From NCBI RefSeq assembly GCF_014648255.1, contig NZ_BMQT01000004.1, positions 310,001 to 374,000 on the forward strand: DNA of 64,000 nucleotides, given 5' to 3'. Position 1 is the first letter of the stretch; each line of letters opens with the position of its first letter. The notes beneath the pieces are model-generated. The model made no database searches, was not told where the DNA came from, and saw nothing but the letters and a program-made list of their open reading frames with translations. Below are positions 42,881 to 51,865 of this stretch, piece after piece. This DNA comes from Nocardioides albus (lineage in GTDB: Bacteria > Actinomycetota > Actinomycetes > Propionibacteriales > Nocardioidaceae). The position numbers were made by a program, and so were the translations under genes.

Positions 42881-44824
42881 ATGAGTACGCCTGAGCCGCT
42901 TGCCCTGCCCGAGACCGACGCCGCGGAGGCCTGGGTCAGGGAGCGTACGTCGACGACGCTGACCCATGTGCGAGAGCTGGCCGAGCAGCTGCGGACCTCG
43001 CCCCCGAGCCGGCCGATCGAGGTGCTGAAGGCTTGGGACGAGCTGTCCCTCGAGCTGGGCTCGCTCGGCGGGCTGGCCGGTCTGCTCGCCAACGTGCACC
43101 CCGTGGAGGCGGTCCGCACCGCATGCGAGGACACCGAGGTCGAGGTCGATCGGCTGCGCACCGAGCTCACTCAGGACAAGACGCTCTACCAGGTCTTCGC
43201 GGGCCTGTCCGCCGAGCAGACCGCCGCGCTCGACCCGCTCGCCGCCCGGCTCCTGGAGAAGACCCTGCAGGACTTCACCCGGGCAGGCGTCGACCGTGAC
43301 GACGCCACCCGCACCCGGCTCACCGAGATCAACGAGCGGCTCACCGAGCTCAACCTCGAGTTCTCCCGGGTGACCCGGGACGACGTACGCATCACCACGG
43401 CCACTCCCGAACAGCTCGACGGGATGCCCGCCGACTGGCTGGAGGCGCACCCGGTCGACGACAAGGGGCTCGTCGAGATCACCACCGACTACCCGGACGC
43501 GCTCCCGGTGCGGATGTTCGTGAAGGATCCGTCCGTCCGCCACGCCGTCACCGTGGCCGGCCTCGAGCGCGGTTGGCCGCACAACGACAAGGTCCTGAAG
43601 GAGATGTTCGCGCTGCGCCACGAGCTGGCGAACCTGGTCGGCTTCGAGGACTGGCCGGCGTTCGACGCCGCGGTGAAGATGATCGGCGACGGTCCGGCGA
43701 TCCCAGAGTTCATCGACAAGATCACCGGCGCCTCAGAGGGGCGGATGAAGCGCGACCTCGAGGTGCTCCTCGACCGCTACGACCGCGACGCCCCGGGAGC
43801 CAGCGCCGTCTCCGCGGCCGATGTCCTCTACTACGAGGAGCTGGTGCGGCAGGAGAAGTACGACGTCGACAGCCAGGTGGTGCGTACTTTCTTCGACTTC
43901 GCCAAGGTGCATCAGGGCCTGCTGGATGTCACCGGGCGGCTCTTCGGGCTGCGCTACGAGCCGGTCTCCGACGTCGTCACCTGGCACGAGGACGTCAGCG
44001 TCTTCGACGTCTACCAGGCCTCGGAGGAGGCCGAGACCAGCGCGCCCCTCGGCCGGATCTATCTCGACCTCCATCCCCGCGAGGGGAAGTACAAGCATGC
44101 CGCGCAGTTCGACCTGGCTCCCGGTGTGAAGGGTCGGCAGCTGCCCGAGGGCGTGCTGGTCTGCAACTTCTCCCGCGGTCTGATGGAGCACGATCACGTC
44201 GTGACCCTCTTCCACGAGTTCGGCCACCTGATCCACCATGTCCTGGGTGGGCAGGGCGAATGGGCGCGGTTCTCCGGGGTCGCGACGGAATGGGACTTCG
44301 TCGAGGCGCCCAGCCAGATGCTCGAGGAGTGGGCCTGGGACGCCGCCGTGCTGCAGACCTTCGCCACCGACGAGTCGGGGACGCCGATCCCCGCCGACCT
44401 GGTCGCGCGGATGCGAGCGGCCGACGACTTCGGCAAGGGCTACCAGGCCCGGCAGCAGATGTTCTATGCCGCGATCTCCTACTGGTTCCACAAGGAGCAG
44501 CCCGAGGACCTGACCAGGCGCCTCGAGGAGCTCCAGGCGGCGTACTCTCCCTACCCCTACATCGAGGGCACCCATTTCTTCGCCAACTTCGGCCACCTGG
44601 GCGGCTACTCCTCGGCCTACTACACCTACATGTGGTCGCTGGTGATCGCGAAGGACCTGTTCAGTGCCTTCGACCAGGACAACCTGTTCGATCCCGAGGT
44701 CGCCGGTCGCTACCGCGACCTGGTGCTCGCCCGGGGTGGCGAGAAGGACGCCGCCGACCTCGTCGCGGACTTCCTCGGGCGGCCCTACTCGTTCGATGCG
44801 TACGCGGCCTGGTTGATCTCTTAG
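42881..44824 (+). CDS. M3-family zinc metallopeptidase (oligopeptidase/thimet type)
   Basis: A 647-residue cytosolic oligopeptidase. The zinc site HEFGH is at 445-449 with the third ligand E475 in WDFVEAPSQM, the exact M3 spacing. Residues 1-400 are the helical domain that forms the deep channel restricting substrates to short peptides. No signal peptide is present. It stands alone on the plus strand, 71 bp after the DGPF gene, with ATG 42881 as start. It most likely finishes intracellular peptide breakdown. Confidence 0.95.
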   Translation: MSTPEPLALPETDAAEAWVRERTSTTLTHVRELAEQLRTSPPSRPIEVLKAWDELSLELGSLGGLAGLLANVHPVEAVRTACEDTEVEVDRLRTELTQDKTLYQVFAGLSAEQTAALDPLAARLLEKTLQDFTRAGVDRDDATRTRLTEINERLTELNLEFSRVTRDDVRITTATPEQLDGMPADWLEAHPVDDKGLVEITTDYPDALPVRMFVKDPSVRHAVTVAGLERGWPHNDKVLKEMFALRHELANLVGFEDWPAFDAAVKMIGDGPAIPEFIDKITGASEGRMKRDLEVLLDRYDRDAPGASAVSAADVLYYEELVRQEKYDVDSQVVRTFFDFAKVHQGLLDVTGRLFGLRYEPVSDVVTWHEDVSVFDVYQASEEAETSAPLGRIYLDLHPREGKYKHAAQFDLAPGVKGRQLPEGVLVCNFSRGLMEHDHVVTLFHEFGHLIHHVLGGQGEWARFSGVATEWDFVEAPSQMLEEWAWDAAVLQTFATDESGTPIPADLVARMRAADDFGKGYQARQQMFYAAISYWFHKEQPEDLTRRLEELQAAYSPYPYIEGTHFFANFGHLGGYSSAYYTYMWSLVIAKDLFSAFDQDNLFDPEVAGRYRDLVLARGGEKDAADLVADFLGRPYSFDAYAAWLIS

Positions 44825-45024
44825 GGGCAGTTTCGACACGTTTGGCATACCGGGCGCGGTATTATAAGAGATTTCCTTATTTTCGTGTGCTGGAGCGCCA
44901 AACTTGCGTACTGGCGTTAACTGGACGAACGTCTCAGGAAGCAGAGGTGCCTGTTGCGTGCATCACTCGGGCTGCTCGTCGATCTCAGGCACCTTCTCCG
45001 AAACCCTATTGAGGGGAGAGACAC

Positions 45025-46314
45025 ATGGATGCCGTGAAAGACATCGACTGGGTGAATCTCGGTGGCAAAGTGGTCGCCGCGATCGTCATCCTGGTCGTCA
45101 CCTGGATCATCGCGAAGATCGTCGCCTGGGCGTTCGCGAAGCTGACCTCGAAGATTCCGTTCCTCCAGAAGGCTGGCAGCGACGGGGACACCATCGGCAA
45201 GAGCCTCGGTTCCGTGGCCGCCCTACTGGTGTGGCTCTTCGGTCTGATCGCCCTGCTCGACCTGTTCGAGCTCAGCCCTGTGCTGGACCCGATCAAGAGC
45301 CTGCTCGACGGCGTGCTGGGCTTCCTGCCCAACGTGATCGGTGCGATCTTCGTCTTCATCATCGGTGCGCTCGTCGCCAAGGTCGTCCGTCAGCTCGTCG
45401 AGACCGCGCTCGGTGCGGTCCCGTTCGACAAGTGGATCGGCAGCGGCAGCAAGCTCTCCGACCGCATGGACGCGACGGTGGGAGTGGGCGAGACCGCCGC
45501 CACCACCCCGCAGTCTGCTTCGGCCCCGCAGTCGGGCACTGCCGCACAGATCGTCAAGGTCATCGGTCTCGTGCTCTACGCGATCATCATGATCGTGGTG
45601 GCCATCGCAGCTCTGCAGATCCTCGGGATCAGCTCGATCTCGCGGCCCGCTGAGCTCATGCTCGCCATGATCCTGGCCGCGATCCCGAAGATCATCGCCG
45701 CCGCGATCCTGCTCGGCATCGGCGTGGTCATCGCCCGCTTCGCTGCCGACGTCCTCGGTCAGCTCATCGACGGCCTCGGCTTCGACCGGGCGCTCCACTC
45801 CATGGACGTGCTGCCGCAGGGCCAGAGCGCGACCCCGATCGTCACCAAGGTGATCCAGGTCGGCATCGTGCTCTTCTTCGCCGTGATGGCGGCGCAGATG
45901 CTGGAGTTCCCGCAGATCACCAGGTTCATCTCCGAGGTGCTCGAGCTCGGTGGCCGGGTCGTCTTCGGTGGTGCGATCATCGCCGCCGGTGTCCTGATCG
46001 CCACGGTGCTCGCGAAGATCGTCCCGGGATCGGTCTCGCAGATCCTGAAGTACGCCACGATCGTGCTGTTCGTCGCGATCGGGCTGAGCTTCATGGGCCT
46101 GGCCGACTCGATCATCAACCTCGGCTTCGGTGCCGTGGTCGTCGGTGGTGCCGCAGCCGCGGCGCTCGCCTTCGGCCTGGGGGGTCGCGACGCGGCTGCC
46201 CGGCAGCTCGAGCGGATGCAGTCCGAGGGTGGTGGCGCGCGTGCTGCGACCACCGCGACGACGCCCCCGACCCCGCCGACGACCCCGCCGCCGCCCCAGA
46301 CGCCTGGCGTCTGA
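45025..46314 (+). CDS. Membrane protein with repeated conserved TM-helix modules (MscS/CmpX-like)
   Basis: A 429-residue integral membrane protein with around eight hydrophobic helices and repeated modules of the form LP-N/K-x-I-G-A-I/A-x-I-L (LPNVIGAIFVFIIGALVAKV near 100-119, and IPKIIAAAILLGIGVVIARF near 216-235), typical of the TM-helix repeat family grouped with small-conductance mechanosensitive channels and CmpX. A soluble Asp/Gln-rich loop lies near 150-175. The C-terminus is a Thr/Pro-rich tail. AGGGGAGAG precedes the ATG. The 200 bp before it (44825-45024) hold no gene. A channel role is inferred from family only. Confidence 0.78.
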   Translation: MDAVKDIDWVNLGGKVVAAIVILVVTWIIAKIVAWAFAKLTSKIPFLQKAGSDGDTIGKSLGSVAALLVWLFGLIALLDLFELSPVLDPIKSLLDGVLGFLPNVIGAIFVFIIGALVAKVVRQLVETALGAVPFDKWIGSGSKLSDRMDATVGVGETAATTPQSASAPQSGTAAQIVKVIGLVLYAIIMIVVAIAALQILGISSISRPAELMLAMILAAIPKIIAAAILLGIGVVIARFAADVLGQLIDGLGFDRALHSMDVLPQGQSATPIVTKVIQVGIVLFFAVMAAQMLEFPQITRFISEVLELGGRVVFGGAIIAAGVLIATVLAKIVPGSVSQILKYATIVLFVAIGLSFMGLADSIINLGFGAVVVGGAAAAALAFGLGGRDAAARQLERMQSEGGGARAATTATTPPTPPTTPPPPQTPGV

Positions 46315-46343
46315 TCGCAGCGACGACCTCAGGGTCTGGCTCA

Positions 46344-46371
46344 GGGAGCCCCCGGATTTCCGGGGGCTCCC
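46344..46371 (+). terminator. Perfect GC hairpin after the channel-like gene
   Basis: GGGAGCCCCCGG and CCGGGGGCTCCC form a 12-bp perfect stem with loop ATTT, about 30 bp after the stop. CTATTTGCTT follows, so termination is plausible despite a weak T-tract. Confidence 0.8.
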
Positions 46372-46410
46372 TCCTATTTGCTTGAAAGCGGGCGATCAGC
46401 CACGTAAGAT

Positions 46411-46436
46411 CACGATATATCGCGAAGGAACGCGAT
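46411..46436 (+). promoter_or_regulatory. Putative PadR operator/promoter
   Basis: ATCGCG (46419-46424) and CGCGAT (46431-46436), separated by 6 nt and overlapping ACGATATAT, sit 26 bp before the PadR start. The placement fits self-repression by a PadR dimer; no experimental motif is known for this member. Confidence 0.4.
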
Positions 46437-46461
46437 CTAATCTTCCGAAAGAGAGAACCCA

Positions 46462-47301
46462 ATGACGTACAACAACAGCAACCCTTGGGGTGAGTGGATC
46501 GACCAGATGGGTCGAGAGTTCGGCAAGGGCGGCCCGCGCCGCTCCCACGGTTGGCAGGGTGGTCCCGGCTGGGGCGGCCCGGGCTGGCAGGGCGGCGGGC
46601 CGCACGGTCGCGGTCGCGGACCCGCCGGCCCGCCGCCGTGGATCGCGGCGCTGCTCGGTTTCGACAACCAGCCCCCGCAGCGGCCCGGTCCCCGGGTCCG
46701 TCGGGGCGACGTACGCTCCGCGATCATCTATGTGATGGCCGAAGCGGCCGAGCAGGCCCAGGTGATCAACGGCTACCAGGTGATCCAGCAGATCTCCGAG
46801 CGCAGCTCGGGTGAGTGGCGACCGAGCCCCGGCTCGGTCTACCCGACCATCCAGCAGCTCGAGGACGAGGGACTCGTCGAGTCCGACGACGAGCACGGTC
46901 GCCGGGCGATCCGGTTGACCGCCGCCGGCAAGGCCTACGCCGTCGAGCACAGCGACGAGCTGGCCGCCGTGTGGAAGCCGTTCGACAAGGCCGTCGACAA
47001 CGCCCGCGAGCAGAGCCGCGGCGGCCGCGGGCAGGGCATGGGTGACCTGGCCGGCTTCGGCATCCTCGGCGGCGAGCTCGCCCAGGTGCTCCCGGCCGTG
47101 TGGCAGCTCGCCACCTCCGGCACCGACCCCCAGCGTCAGGCCGCCGCGGACATCCTCGCCGACACCCGACGCAAGCTCTACGGCCTCCTGGCCGCCGGCG
47201 ACGACGAGGCCGTTCCTGGTGAGGGCACCGTCACCGCCCAGCAGGTCGACGAGGTCGAGGAGACCGAGGACGACGGTCCCGGCCCCGACCCGAAGGCCTG
47301 A
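46462..47301 (+). CDS. PadR-family transcriptional regulator
   Basis: A 279-residue regulator. A Gly/Trp/Arg/His-rich N-terminus (about 15-60, GGPGWGGPGWQGGG) precedes the PadR winged helix (about 75-160), readable as VRRGDVRSAIIYVMAEAAEQ, GSVYPTIQQLEDEGLV and RRAIRLTAAGKAY. The C-terminal part (about 165-279) is helical and Gln/Asp-rich, with dimerisation and effector-sensing roles in relatives. AAAGAGAG lies before the ATG. The Gly-rich leader is also common in actinobacterial PadR homologues. Its target genes are not obvious. Confidence 0.92.
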   Translation: MTYNNSNPWGEWIDQMGREFGKGGPRRSHGWQGGPGWGGPGWQGGGPHGRGRGPAGPPPWIAALLGFDNQPPQRPGPRVRRGDVRSAIIYVMAEAAEQAQVINGYQVIQQISERSSGEWRPSPGSVYPTIQQLEDEGLVESDDEHGRRAIRLTAAGKAYAVEHSDELAAVWKPFDKAVDNAREQSRGGRGQGMGDLAGFGILGGELAQVLPAVWQLATSGTDPQRQAAADILADTRRKLYGLLAAGDDEAVPGEGTVTAQQVDEVEETEDDGPGPDPKA

Positions 47302-47334
47302 TGCCTTCGCTGGTCGAGGCCTCTTCGCGCGGGA

Positions 47335-47399
47335 CTTCCCCACGCTGACGCAGGTTCCCCACGCTCCGGAGCGTGGGGAACCTGCTCATTTGTGGGGGA
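47335..47399. repeat. Nested palindrome, copy 1 (upstream of the AbiEi-like gene)
   Basis: An exact 36-bp palindrome (47350-47385, arms GCAGGTTCCCCACGCTCC) sits between outer arms TTCCCCACG (47336-47344) and GTGGGGGA (47392-47399). A second copy of the same architecture lies beyond the gene at 48477-48540. Confidence 0.9.
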
Positions 47400-47522
47400 C
47401 CGTCTTCATCCGTGGGGAGACTGACGGCCAGTTGCCGTCCACACCTTGTGCTCGGGATCGGGTTATCCACAGGTCTCCGATTCGGGCTTCTGTCGGAGCT
47501 GCCTCGCGCTGATGCTGATGCC

Positions 47523-48458
47523 ATGAGGTCACTGCGCCAGATCACCAAGAAGGCCGGGTTCTTCACGCGCACCGAAGCCCTTGCCGCCGGCTGCACCATC
47601 AACGACATTCGCACTGCGGTGCGCCTCGGGGAGTGGCACCGCCTGCGCAAGGGCGCATACGTCTTCGCCGACGAATGGGCGCCCCTCGGGCACGTCTCCA
47701 GGCACTGGCTCCGTACGCGAGCGGCGGTTGGTGCGCTCGGCGCCAGCGTTGCCGTCAGCCATGCGAGCGGGGTGATCGCGCACGCCATCGACGACTGGCA
47801 GTTGGACCTGACGCGGATCCACGTGACGCGGCTCGATGGCCGCTCGGGAAGAATCATCGGCGACGTCGTGCAACACGAACGCGGCAAGGGTGACCTCGAG
47901 ATCCGCAACGTCGCCGGCATCCGGGTGCTCGAGCCGCAGCGGTGCGTGCTCGAGGCGGCGGTTCACCTCGACCCCGAGGCCGCCTTCTGCCTCTTGGAGT
48001 CGGGGCTGCGTTCGAAGCAGTTCGATCGCAGCGATCTGGAGACGGCGTACGCCGCATTGCACGCTCGGCATCGGATGGGCCGACTGCAACCACTGGTCGC
48101 CACGGCGGGGGCGCAGTCGGGATCAGTGGCCGAGTCGCGCGCTTCGTGGATCTTCGACCGAGCCGGACTTCCGCGGCCGGAACAGCAGTGGGAGGTTCGG
48201 CGCGCGGACGGCAGTGTCGTAGGCGTCGTCGACTGGGTCTGGCACGAGTGGCGGCTGATCGTGGAGTTCGACGGCAAGGTGAAATACTCCGGCAAGTTCG
48301 GTCAGACCGGCACCGACGCCCTCTTCGCCGAGAAGAAGCGTGAGGACGAGATCCGTGAGCTCACCGGCTATCGCGTCCTCCGCCTGACCTGGGAGGACCT
48401 GGCAGACCCCGCCCGCATCATCGCGCGCATCCGAGCGATGTCTCGCGCCGCGAGCTGA
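47523..48458 (+). CDS. AbiEi-like HTH protein with C-terminal DUF559-like nuclease fold
   Basis: A 311-residue protein whose N-terminus (about 1-85, starting MRSLRQITKKAGFFTRTEAL and containing RRGAYVFADE-like LRKGAYVFADEW) matches the winged-helix domain of type IV antitoxin AbiEi. The C-terminal 90 residues resemble a Vsr/DUF559 PD-(D/E)XK fold: VDWVWHEWRLIVEFDGKVKY has the catalytic Asp/Glu pattern, followed by E-K-K-R and YRVLRLTWEDL. No AbiEii-type nucleotidyltransferase toxin is next to it, so it is an orphan. ATG 47523 is taken as the first start with conserved sequence. Flanked by two related palindromic repeats. Confidence 0.82.
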   Translation: MRSLRQITKKAGFFTRTEALAAGCTINDIRTAVRLGEWHRLRKGAYVFADEWAPLGHVSRHWLRTRAAVGALGASVAVSHASGVIAHAIDDWQLDLTRIHVTRLDGRSGRIIGDVVQHERGKGDLEIRNVAGIRVLEPQRCVLEAAVHLDPEAAFCLLESGLRSKQFDRSDLETAYAALHARHRMGRLQPLVATAGAQSGSVAESRASWIFDRAGLPRPEQQWEVRRADGSVVGVVDWVWHEWRLIVEFDGKVKYSGKFGQTGTDALFAEKKREDEIRELTGYRVLRLTWEDLADPARIIARIRAMSRAAS

Positions 48459-48476
48459 AGCCCACTGTTGTGCGCA

Positions 48477-48540
48477 GTTCCCCACGCCAAAGTAGGTTCG
48501 CCACGCTCCGGACCTTGGGGAACCTACGCGATCGTGGGGA
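48477..48540. repeat. Nested palindrome, copy 2 (downstream of the AbiEi-like gene)
   Basis: Inner arms GTAGGTTCGCCACGCTCC (48492-48509) and GGACCTTGGGGAACCTAC (48510-48527) pair with four mismatches, inside outer arms TTCCCCACG (48478-48486) and CGTGGGGA (48533-48540). Spacing and core match the copy at 47335-47399. Confidence 0.9.
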
Positions 48541-48596
48541 GATGTGCGGAGGAGTGGGGAGTCGCGAAGTTGGCCACCATCACCGGACACGGAGCG

Positions 48597-48602
48597 TACT
48601 GT
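48597..48602 (+). promoter_or_regulatory. -10 box (TACTGT) of the SIMPL gene
   Basis: TACTGT lies 7 nt before GTG 48610 with no Shine-Dalgarno sequence, consistent with a leaderless transcript. Confidence 0.45.
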
Positions 48603-48609
48603 GCCTGGG

Positions 48610-49254
48610 GTGAGCGAGATCCTGATCAACGTGCGCGGATCACACAGTGTCGAGGTGCCGCCGGAGGTCGGGGTGGTGCACGCGGAGGTGCGGTTCGCCG
48701 GGGCATCGCCTGAGGTCGTGCTGGACCGGCTACGGCACGGCGTGGCGAGGGTGCGCGAGAGGCTGGAGCAACTCGAGAGCGACGGCGCCGTCGATCGGGT
48801 CGTCATCCAGCAGGCGCGGACGTCCATCGACCGGGATGGACCCAAGGGCCGAGACTGGCTGAAGGTGGTGCATCGCGCCACGGTCTGGTTCTGGGCCGAC
48901 TTCGTCGACTTCGAGGAGCTTGGCGTGTGGGTCGGCCGGAGCGCCACCGAAGAGGGCGTCCAGGTGCGCGACGTCTCCTGGCGGCTGGCGAAAGAGACTC
49001 AGCTGAACGCCGAGCGCGAAGTCCGCCAGGAGGCGGTCCGTCAGGCCAAGGTGCGCGCGCAGGACTACGCGGACGCGCTCGATCTGGGCCCGGTCTCCGT
49101 GCGCAGCATCAACGATGTCGGCTTCCACCGGGACGTCGCGTACGCCTCGATGGCCGTCGGCCCGGAGGTCGAGCTCGCGCCTGAGCTGGCCTTCGACCCC
49201 GACGACATCACGGTTTCCGCCGAGGTCGAGGCGGCGTTCGCGGTCGGCTCCTAG
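48610..49254 (+). CDS. SIMPL (DUF541) domain protein
   Basis: A 214-residue protein of the SIMPL/DUF541 family (signalling molecule associated with mouse pelle-like kinase; bacterial members include BP26 and YggE), which form oligomeric channel-like assemblies. The fold shows in NVRGSHSVEVPPEVGVVHAE, the central DVSWRLAKETQ helix start, and repeated VxA-type strands to the end (DDITVSAEVEAAF). Most relatives are exported, but no signal peptide is visible here. GTG 48610 is chosen from the -10 box and the start of conservation. Its stop is 8 bp from the stop of the convergent LtrA gene. Confidence 0.8.
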   Translation: MSEILINVRGSHSVEVPPEVGVVHAEVRFAGASPEVVLDRLRHGVARVRERLEQLESDGAVDRVVIQQARTSIDRDGPKGRDWLKVVHRATVWFWADFVDFEELGVWVGRSATEEGVQVRDVSWRLAKETQLNAEREVRQEAVRQAKVRAQDYADALDLGPVSVRSINDVGFHRDVAYASMAVGPEVELAPELAFDPDDITVSAEVEAAFAVGS

Positions 49255-49262
49255 CCGACCGA

Positions 49263-50495
49263 TCAGAGGCTGTCGAGGTGGTCGACCACATGGCGGTGGC
49301 CGACGGTCTCGTAGCCCACGATGGTGACGACCGGAGCCAGAGCCACGACCACGAGACACCAGGCCACCGGCACGCCGGCGATCGCCATCACGACGCTCGC
49401 GATCAGCACGGCCGCGGTGAGGCCGAGCAGGAGCAGGTGGAACGGGTCGAGCACGCGCATGAACAGGTTGTAGAGGAGGTAGAGGACCAATGCGAACGCC
49501 CCGACGGGAAGGGCCACGGACAGGACCACGCCCACCTCGCTCAGCCCGGATTCGCCCTCCAGCATGTAGGCGGCCACGTGCAGGCCGGCGCCGGTCGCCG
49601 CGATCGAGGCGAAGACCAGGATGTGCATGTAGCCCCACAGGAACGAGCGGTCGCGGCGACGCTCGAGCATGTCGGCCCACGGGATGGTGAAGTAGGTCCA
49701 CCACTGGCCGAAGGTCAGGCCGATGCCGGCGGCGAGCAGCAGGACCGCGCCGAGGCTCCAGCCCAGGTCCGGCTCGTTGACGATCGCCGACATCACCGCG
49801 ACGGTGCCGATCACGCCCTCACCAAGGGTGATGATCGTCAGCAGGCCGTAGCGCTCGGCGATGTGGTCGGCGTGCCAGGGAGTGCCGCCGAAGCGGCGCT
49901 CGGCCAGGAATGGCCCCGTCAGCTCGATCACCAGCGGCACCACCATCGCCGCGAACGCGACCGGCACGCTCAGCGGCAGCACTGCGATCACGCACCAGAG
50001 CACCTGCGCGATGAGGATGGTGGCGAGATAGACCCGGTGTGCGCTCCGCCGCGCCGGATCTTGGCGCCACGCGCGAAGCCACTGGCCGCACAGCGCGATC
50101 CGCATGACGACGTACCCGGCGATCACGATCTCGTTGTGGAGACGGTGGCCCTCGTGGACGCTCTCGAACATCTCCGGCAGACCGAGCGCCATGATGATCA
50201 CGCCCACCATCTGCACCATCGTGAGCAGGCGGAACGCCCAGTCGTCGGTGTCGTAGGCCGAGGCCATCCAGGAGTAGTTGATCCACGCCCAGCAGATCGC
50301 GAACGAGGCGAAGCAGAACGCCGCGATCCCTGCCGCGACGTGTCCCTCCGCGAGCTGATGGGCCAGCTCGTTGCCGCTCACCCCGAAGGCCACGACGAAG
50401 GTGAGGTCGAAGAGCAGCTCCAACGGAGTCGCGCTCCGATGCGCTTCGTGCGGGTCGCGTCCGTTCATCTGGCGCAGGCGGCTGGGTGCAGTCAT
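49263..50495 (-). CDS. Low temperature requirement protein A (LtrA)-like membrane protein
   Basis: A 410-residue membrane protein of the LtrA family, with around ten to eleven helices. The start of the conserved region is SATPLELLFDLTFVVAFG (about 22-39) with the family Glu/Asp pair, and FAICWAWINYSWMASAYDTD (about 64-83) and ITLGEGVIGTV (about 226-236) are characteristic. Named for cold-growth mutants of Listeria, its reaction is unknown. About 100 bp separate its start from the ROK gene end; both are minus-strand. Confidence 0.9.
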   Translation of the reverse strand: MTAPSRLRQMNGRDPHEAHRSATPLELLFDLTFVVAFGVSGNELAHQLAEGHVAAGIAAFCFASFAICWAWINYSWMASAYDTDDWAFRLLTMVQMVGVIIMALGLPEMFESVHEGHRLHNEIVIAGYVVMRIALCGQWLRAWRQDPARRSAHRVYLATILIAQVLWCVIAVLPLSVPVAFAAMVVPLVIELTGPFLAERRFGGTPWHADHIAERYGLLTIITLGEGVIGTVAVMSAIVNEPDLGWSLGAVLLLAAGIGLTFGQWWTYFTIPWADMLERRRDRSFLWGYMHILVFASIAATGAGLHVAAYMLEGESGLSEVGVVLSVALPVGAFALVLYLLYNLFMRVLDPFHLLLLGLTAAVLIASVVMAIAGVPVAWCLVVVALAPVVTIVGYETVGHRHVVDHLDSL

Positions 50496-50596
50496 CCAGG
50501 TGAGGATAGATCCTCACCGCGTACGTTTCGTGGCACGAGCGCGATCCGCGCCGACGTGGCGGATCGCGCAGCCACCGCGGTCCGTCGGAAATGGGG

Positions 50597-51760
50597 CTAC
50601 TTGGTGGTCGCGCCGAGGTGGGCGTCGAGGCTCTCGGCCGAGAGCAGATGGTTGATGACCACGGCGGCACAGCCGACCATGCCCGTGGAGTCGGCGTGGG
50701 TGGAGGGGACGAAGGTCAGGTCGCGGGTGGCCAGCGCGGTGGAGCGGGAGTAGACGGTCTCGCGTACGCCTGCGGTGTAGAGGTCGAAGGCACCGGCCAT
50801 GTCGCCACCGATGACGACGACCTCGGGATTGAGCAGGTTGATCGCGATCGCCAGCACCTCGCCGAGCTGGCGTCCGGCCTCGCGCAGCAGGCCCCGGGCG
50901 ATGGCATCGCCGGCGAGCGCCGCGGCGACCAGGTCGCGGATGTGACCGGCCGAGACGCCGGAGTCGACCAGGCCCTGGGTCAGCGCCCAGCCTGCTGCGA
51001 CCGTCTCCAAGCAGCCGGTCGCCCCGCATCGGCAGGGGCGGTCGCCGGCCGACTCGACGCGGGTGTGCCCGATCTCGCCGACGGCACCGGCGTGCCCGCG
51101 CAGCACCCTGCCGTCGGCGATGACCGCCAGGCCGAGGCCGGTCGACGCCTTCACGACGAGCGCATCGCGCGGGTGCAGCCCGCTCCCGAACAGCTCGGCC
51201 GTGGCCAGTGCGTCGGTGTCGTTGACGAGCACCAGCGGCCCGTCGGTGAGGCGGTCGAAGTAGGGGGCGAGCGGGACGCCGTCCCAGCCCCGCATGACCG
51301 GTGAGTCGACCGAGACCAGCCGGTCGGGATCGACCACGCCGGGAAGGCTCATGCCGACGCCGAGCACCGGCGGCTCGATGCCCTCCAGCAGCCGCTCGAG
51401 CCGGTCGGCGACATCGGGCATGAGGTCGTCGGCGGCGATGCCGACCGCGTGGTCGCGCGTGTCGCCGGCGAGCTCGCGGCCGTCGAGGTCGAAGACGGCG
51501 AGCTGGCTTCGGGAGCGTCCGATCGCCACCGCCAGGACGACCCCGGCGTCGGCGTTGAAGCTCAGTGAGCCCGGAGGGCGGCCGCCGGTCGAGGCGAGCT
51601 CCTCGCCGGTGAGGATCAGTCCGGCGTCCACGAGGGCGGAGACCCGAGAGACCACGGCCGTACGCGACAGCCCGGTCGTCTTCTGCAGATCGCTGCGAGT
51701 CAGGGCGCGGCCGGAGCGCACCAGGGCGAGTACGTCGGCGGTGGTGGTGGAGTCGGGCAT
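50597..51760 (-). CDS. ROK-family transcriptional repressor/sugar kinase-like protein
   Basis: A 387-residue ROK protein with an N-terminal winged helix (about 10-70; [20 protein letters not shown]) and a sugar-kinase-fold C-terminal domain. The ROK zinc site GH-x9[10 protein letters not shown] is present ([15 protein letters not shown] region, about 245-263), and the Asp/Gly phosphate motif [18 protein letters not shown] is near 82-99. It probably senses a sugar or sugar phosphate and represses the divergent edd-eda operon. ATG 51760 is preferred to the GTG at 51778, which would add six residues and reach into the operator. Confidence 0.9.
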   Translation of the reverse strand: MPDSTTTADVLALVRSGRALTRSDLQKTTGLSRTAVVSRVSALVDAGLILTGEELASTGGRPPGSLSFNADAGVVLAVAIGRSRSQLAVFDLDGRELAGDTRDHAVGIAADDLMPDVADRLERLLEGIEPPVLGVGMSLPGVVDPDRLVSVDSPVMRGWDGVPLAPYFDRLTDGPLVLVNDTDALATAELFGSGLHPRDALVVKASTGLGLAVIADGRVLRGHAGAVGEIGHTRVESAGDRPCRCGATGCLETVAAGWALTQGLVDSGVSAGHIRDLVAAALAGDAIARGLLREAGRQLGEVLAIAINLLNPEVVVIGGDMAGAFDLYTAGVRETVYSRSTALATRDLTFVPSTHADSTGMVGCAAVVINHLLSAESLDAHLGATTK

Positions 51761-51784
51761 GGGGGAAGCGTACGCCACTTATGT

Positions 51785-51822
51785 CTTTTGTGTACCAAAG
51801 AATTACTTGTATCGATCCAAAG
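51785..51822. promoter_or_regulatory. Paired operator sites for the ROK regulator
   Basis: Two related half-symmetric sites, CTTTTGTGTACCAAAG (51785-51800) and CTTGTATCGATCCAAAG (51806-51822), lie 21 bp apart between the divergent ROK and edd genes. Both have the CTT...GT...CCAAAG frame, and the region is AT-rich. They are well placed to control both genes. Confidence 0.6.
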
Positions 51823-51865
51823 ATCGTGTCATCGTGTGCGGAAGCACACAGCCTTTGGAGGACCC

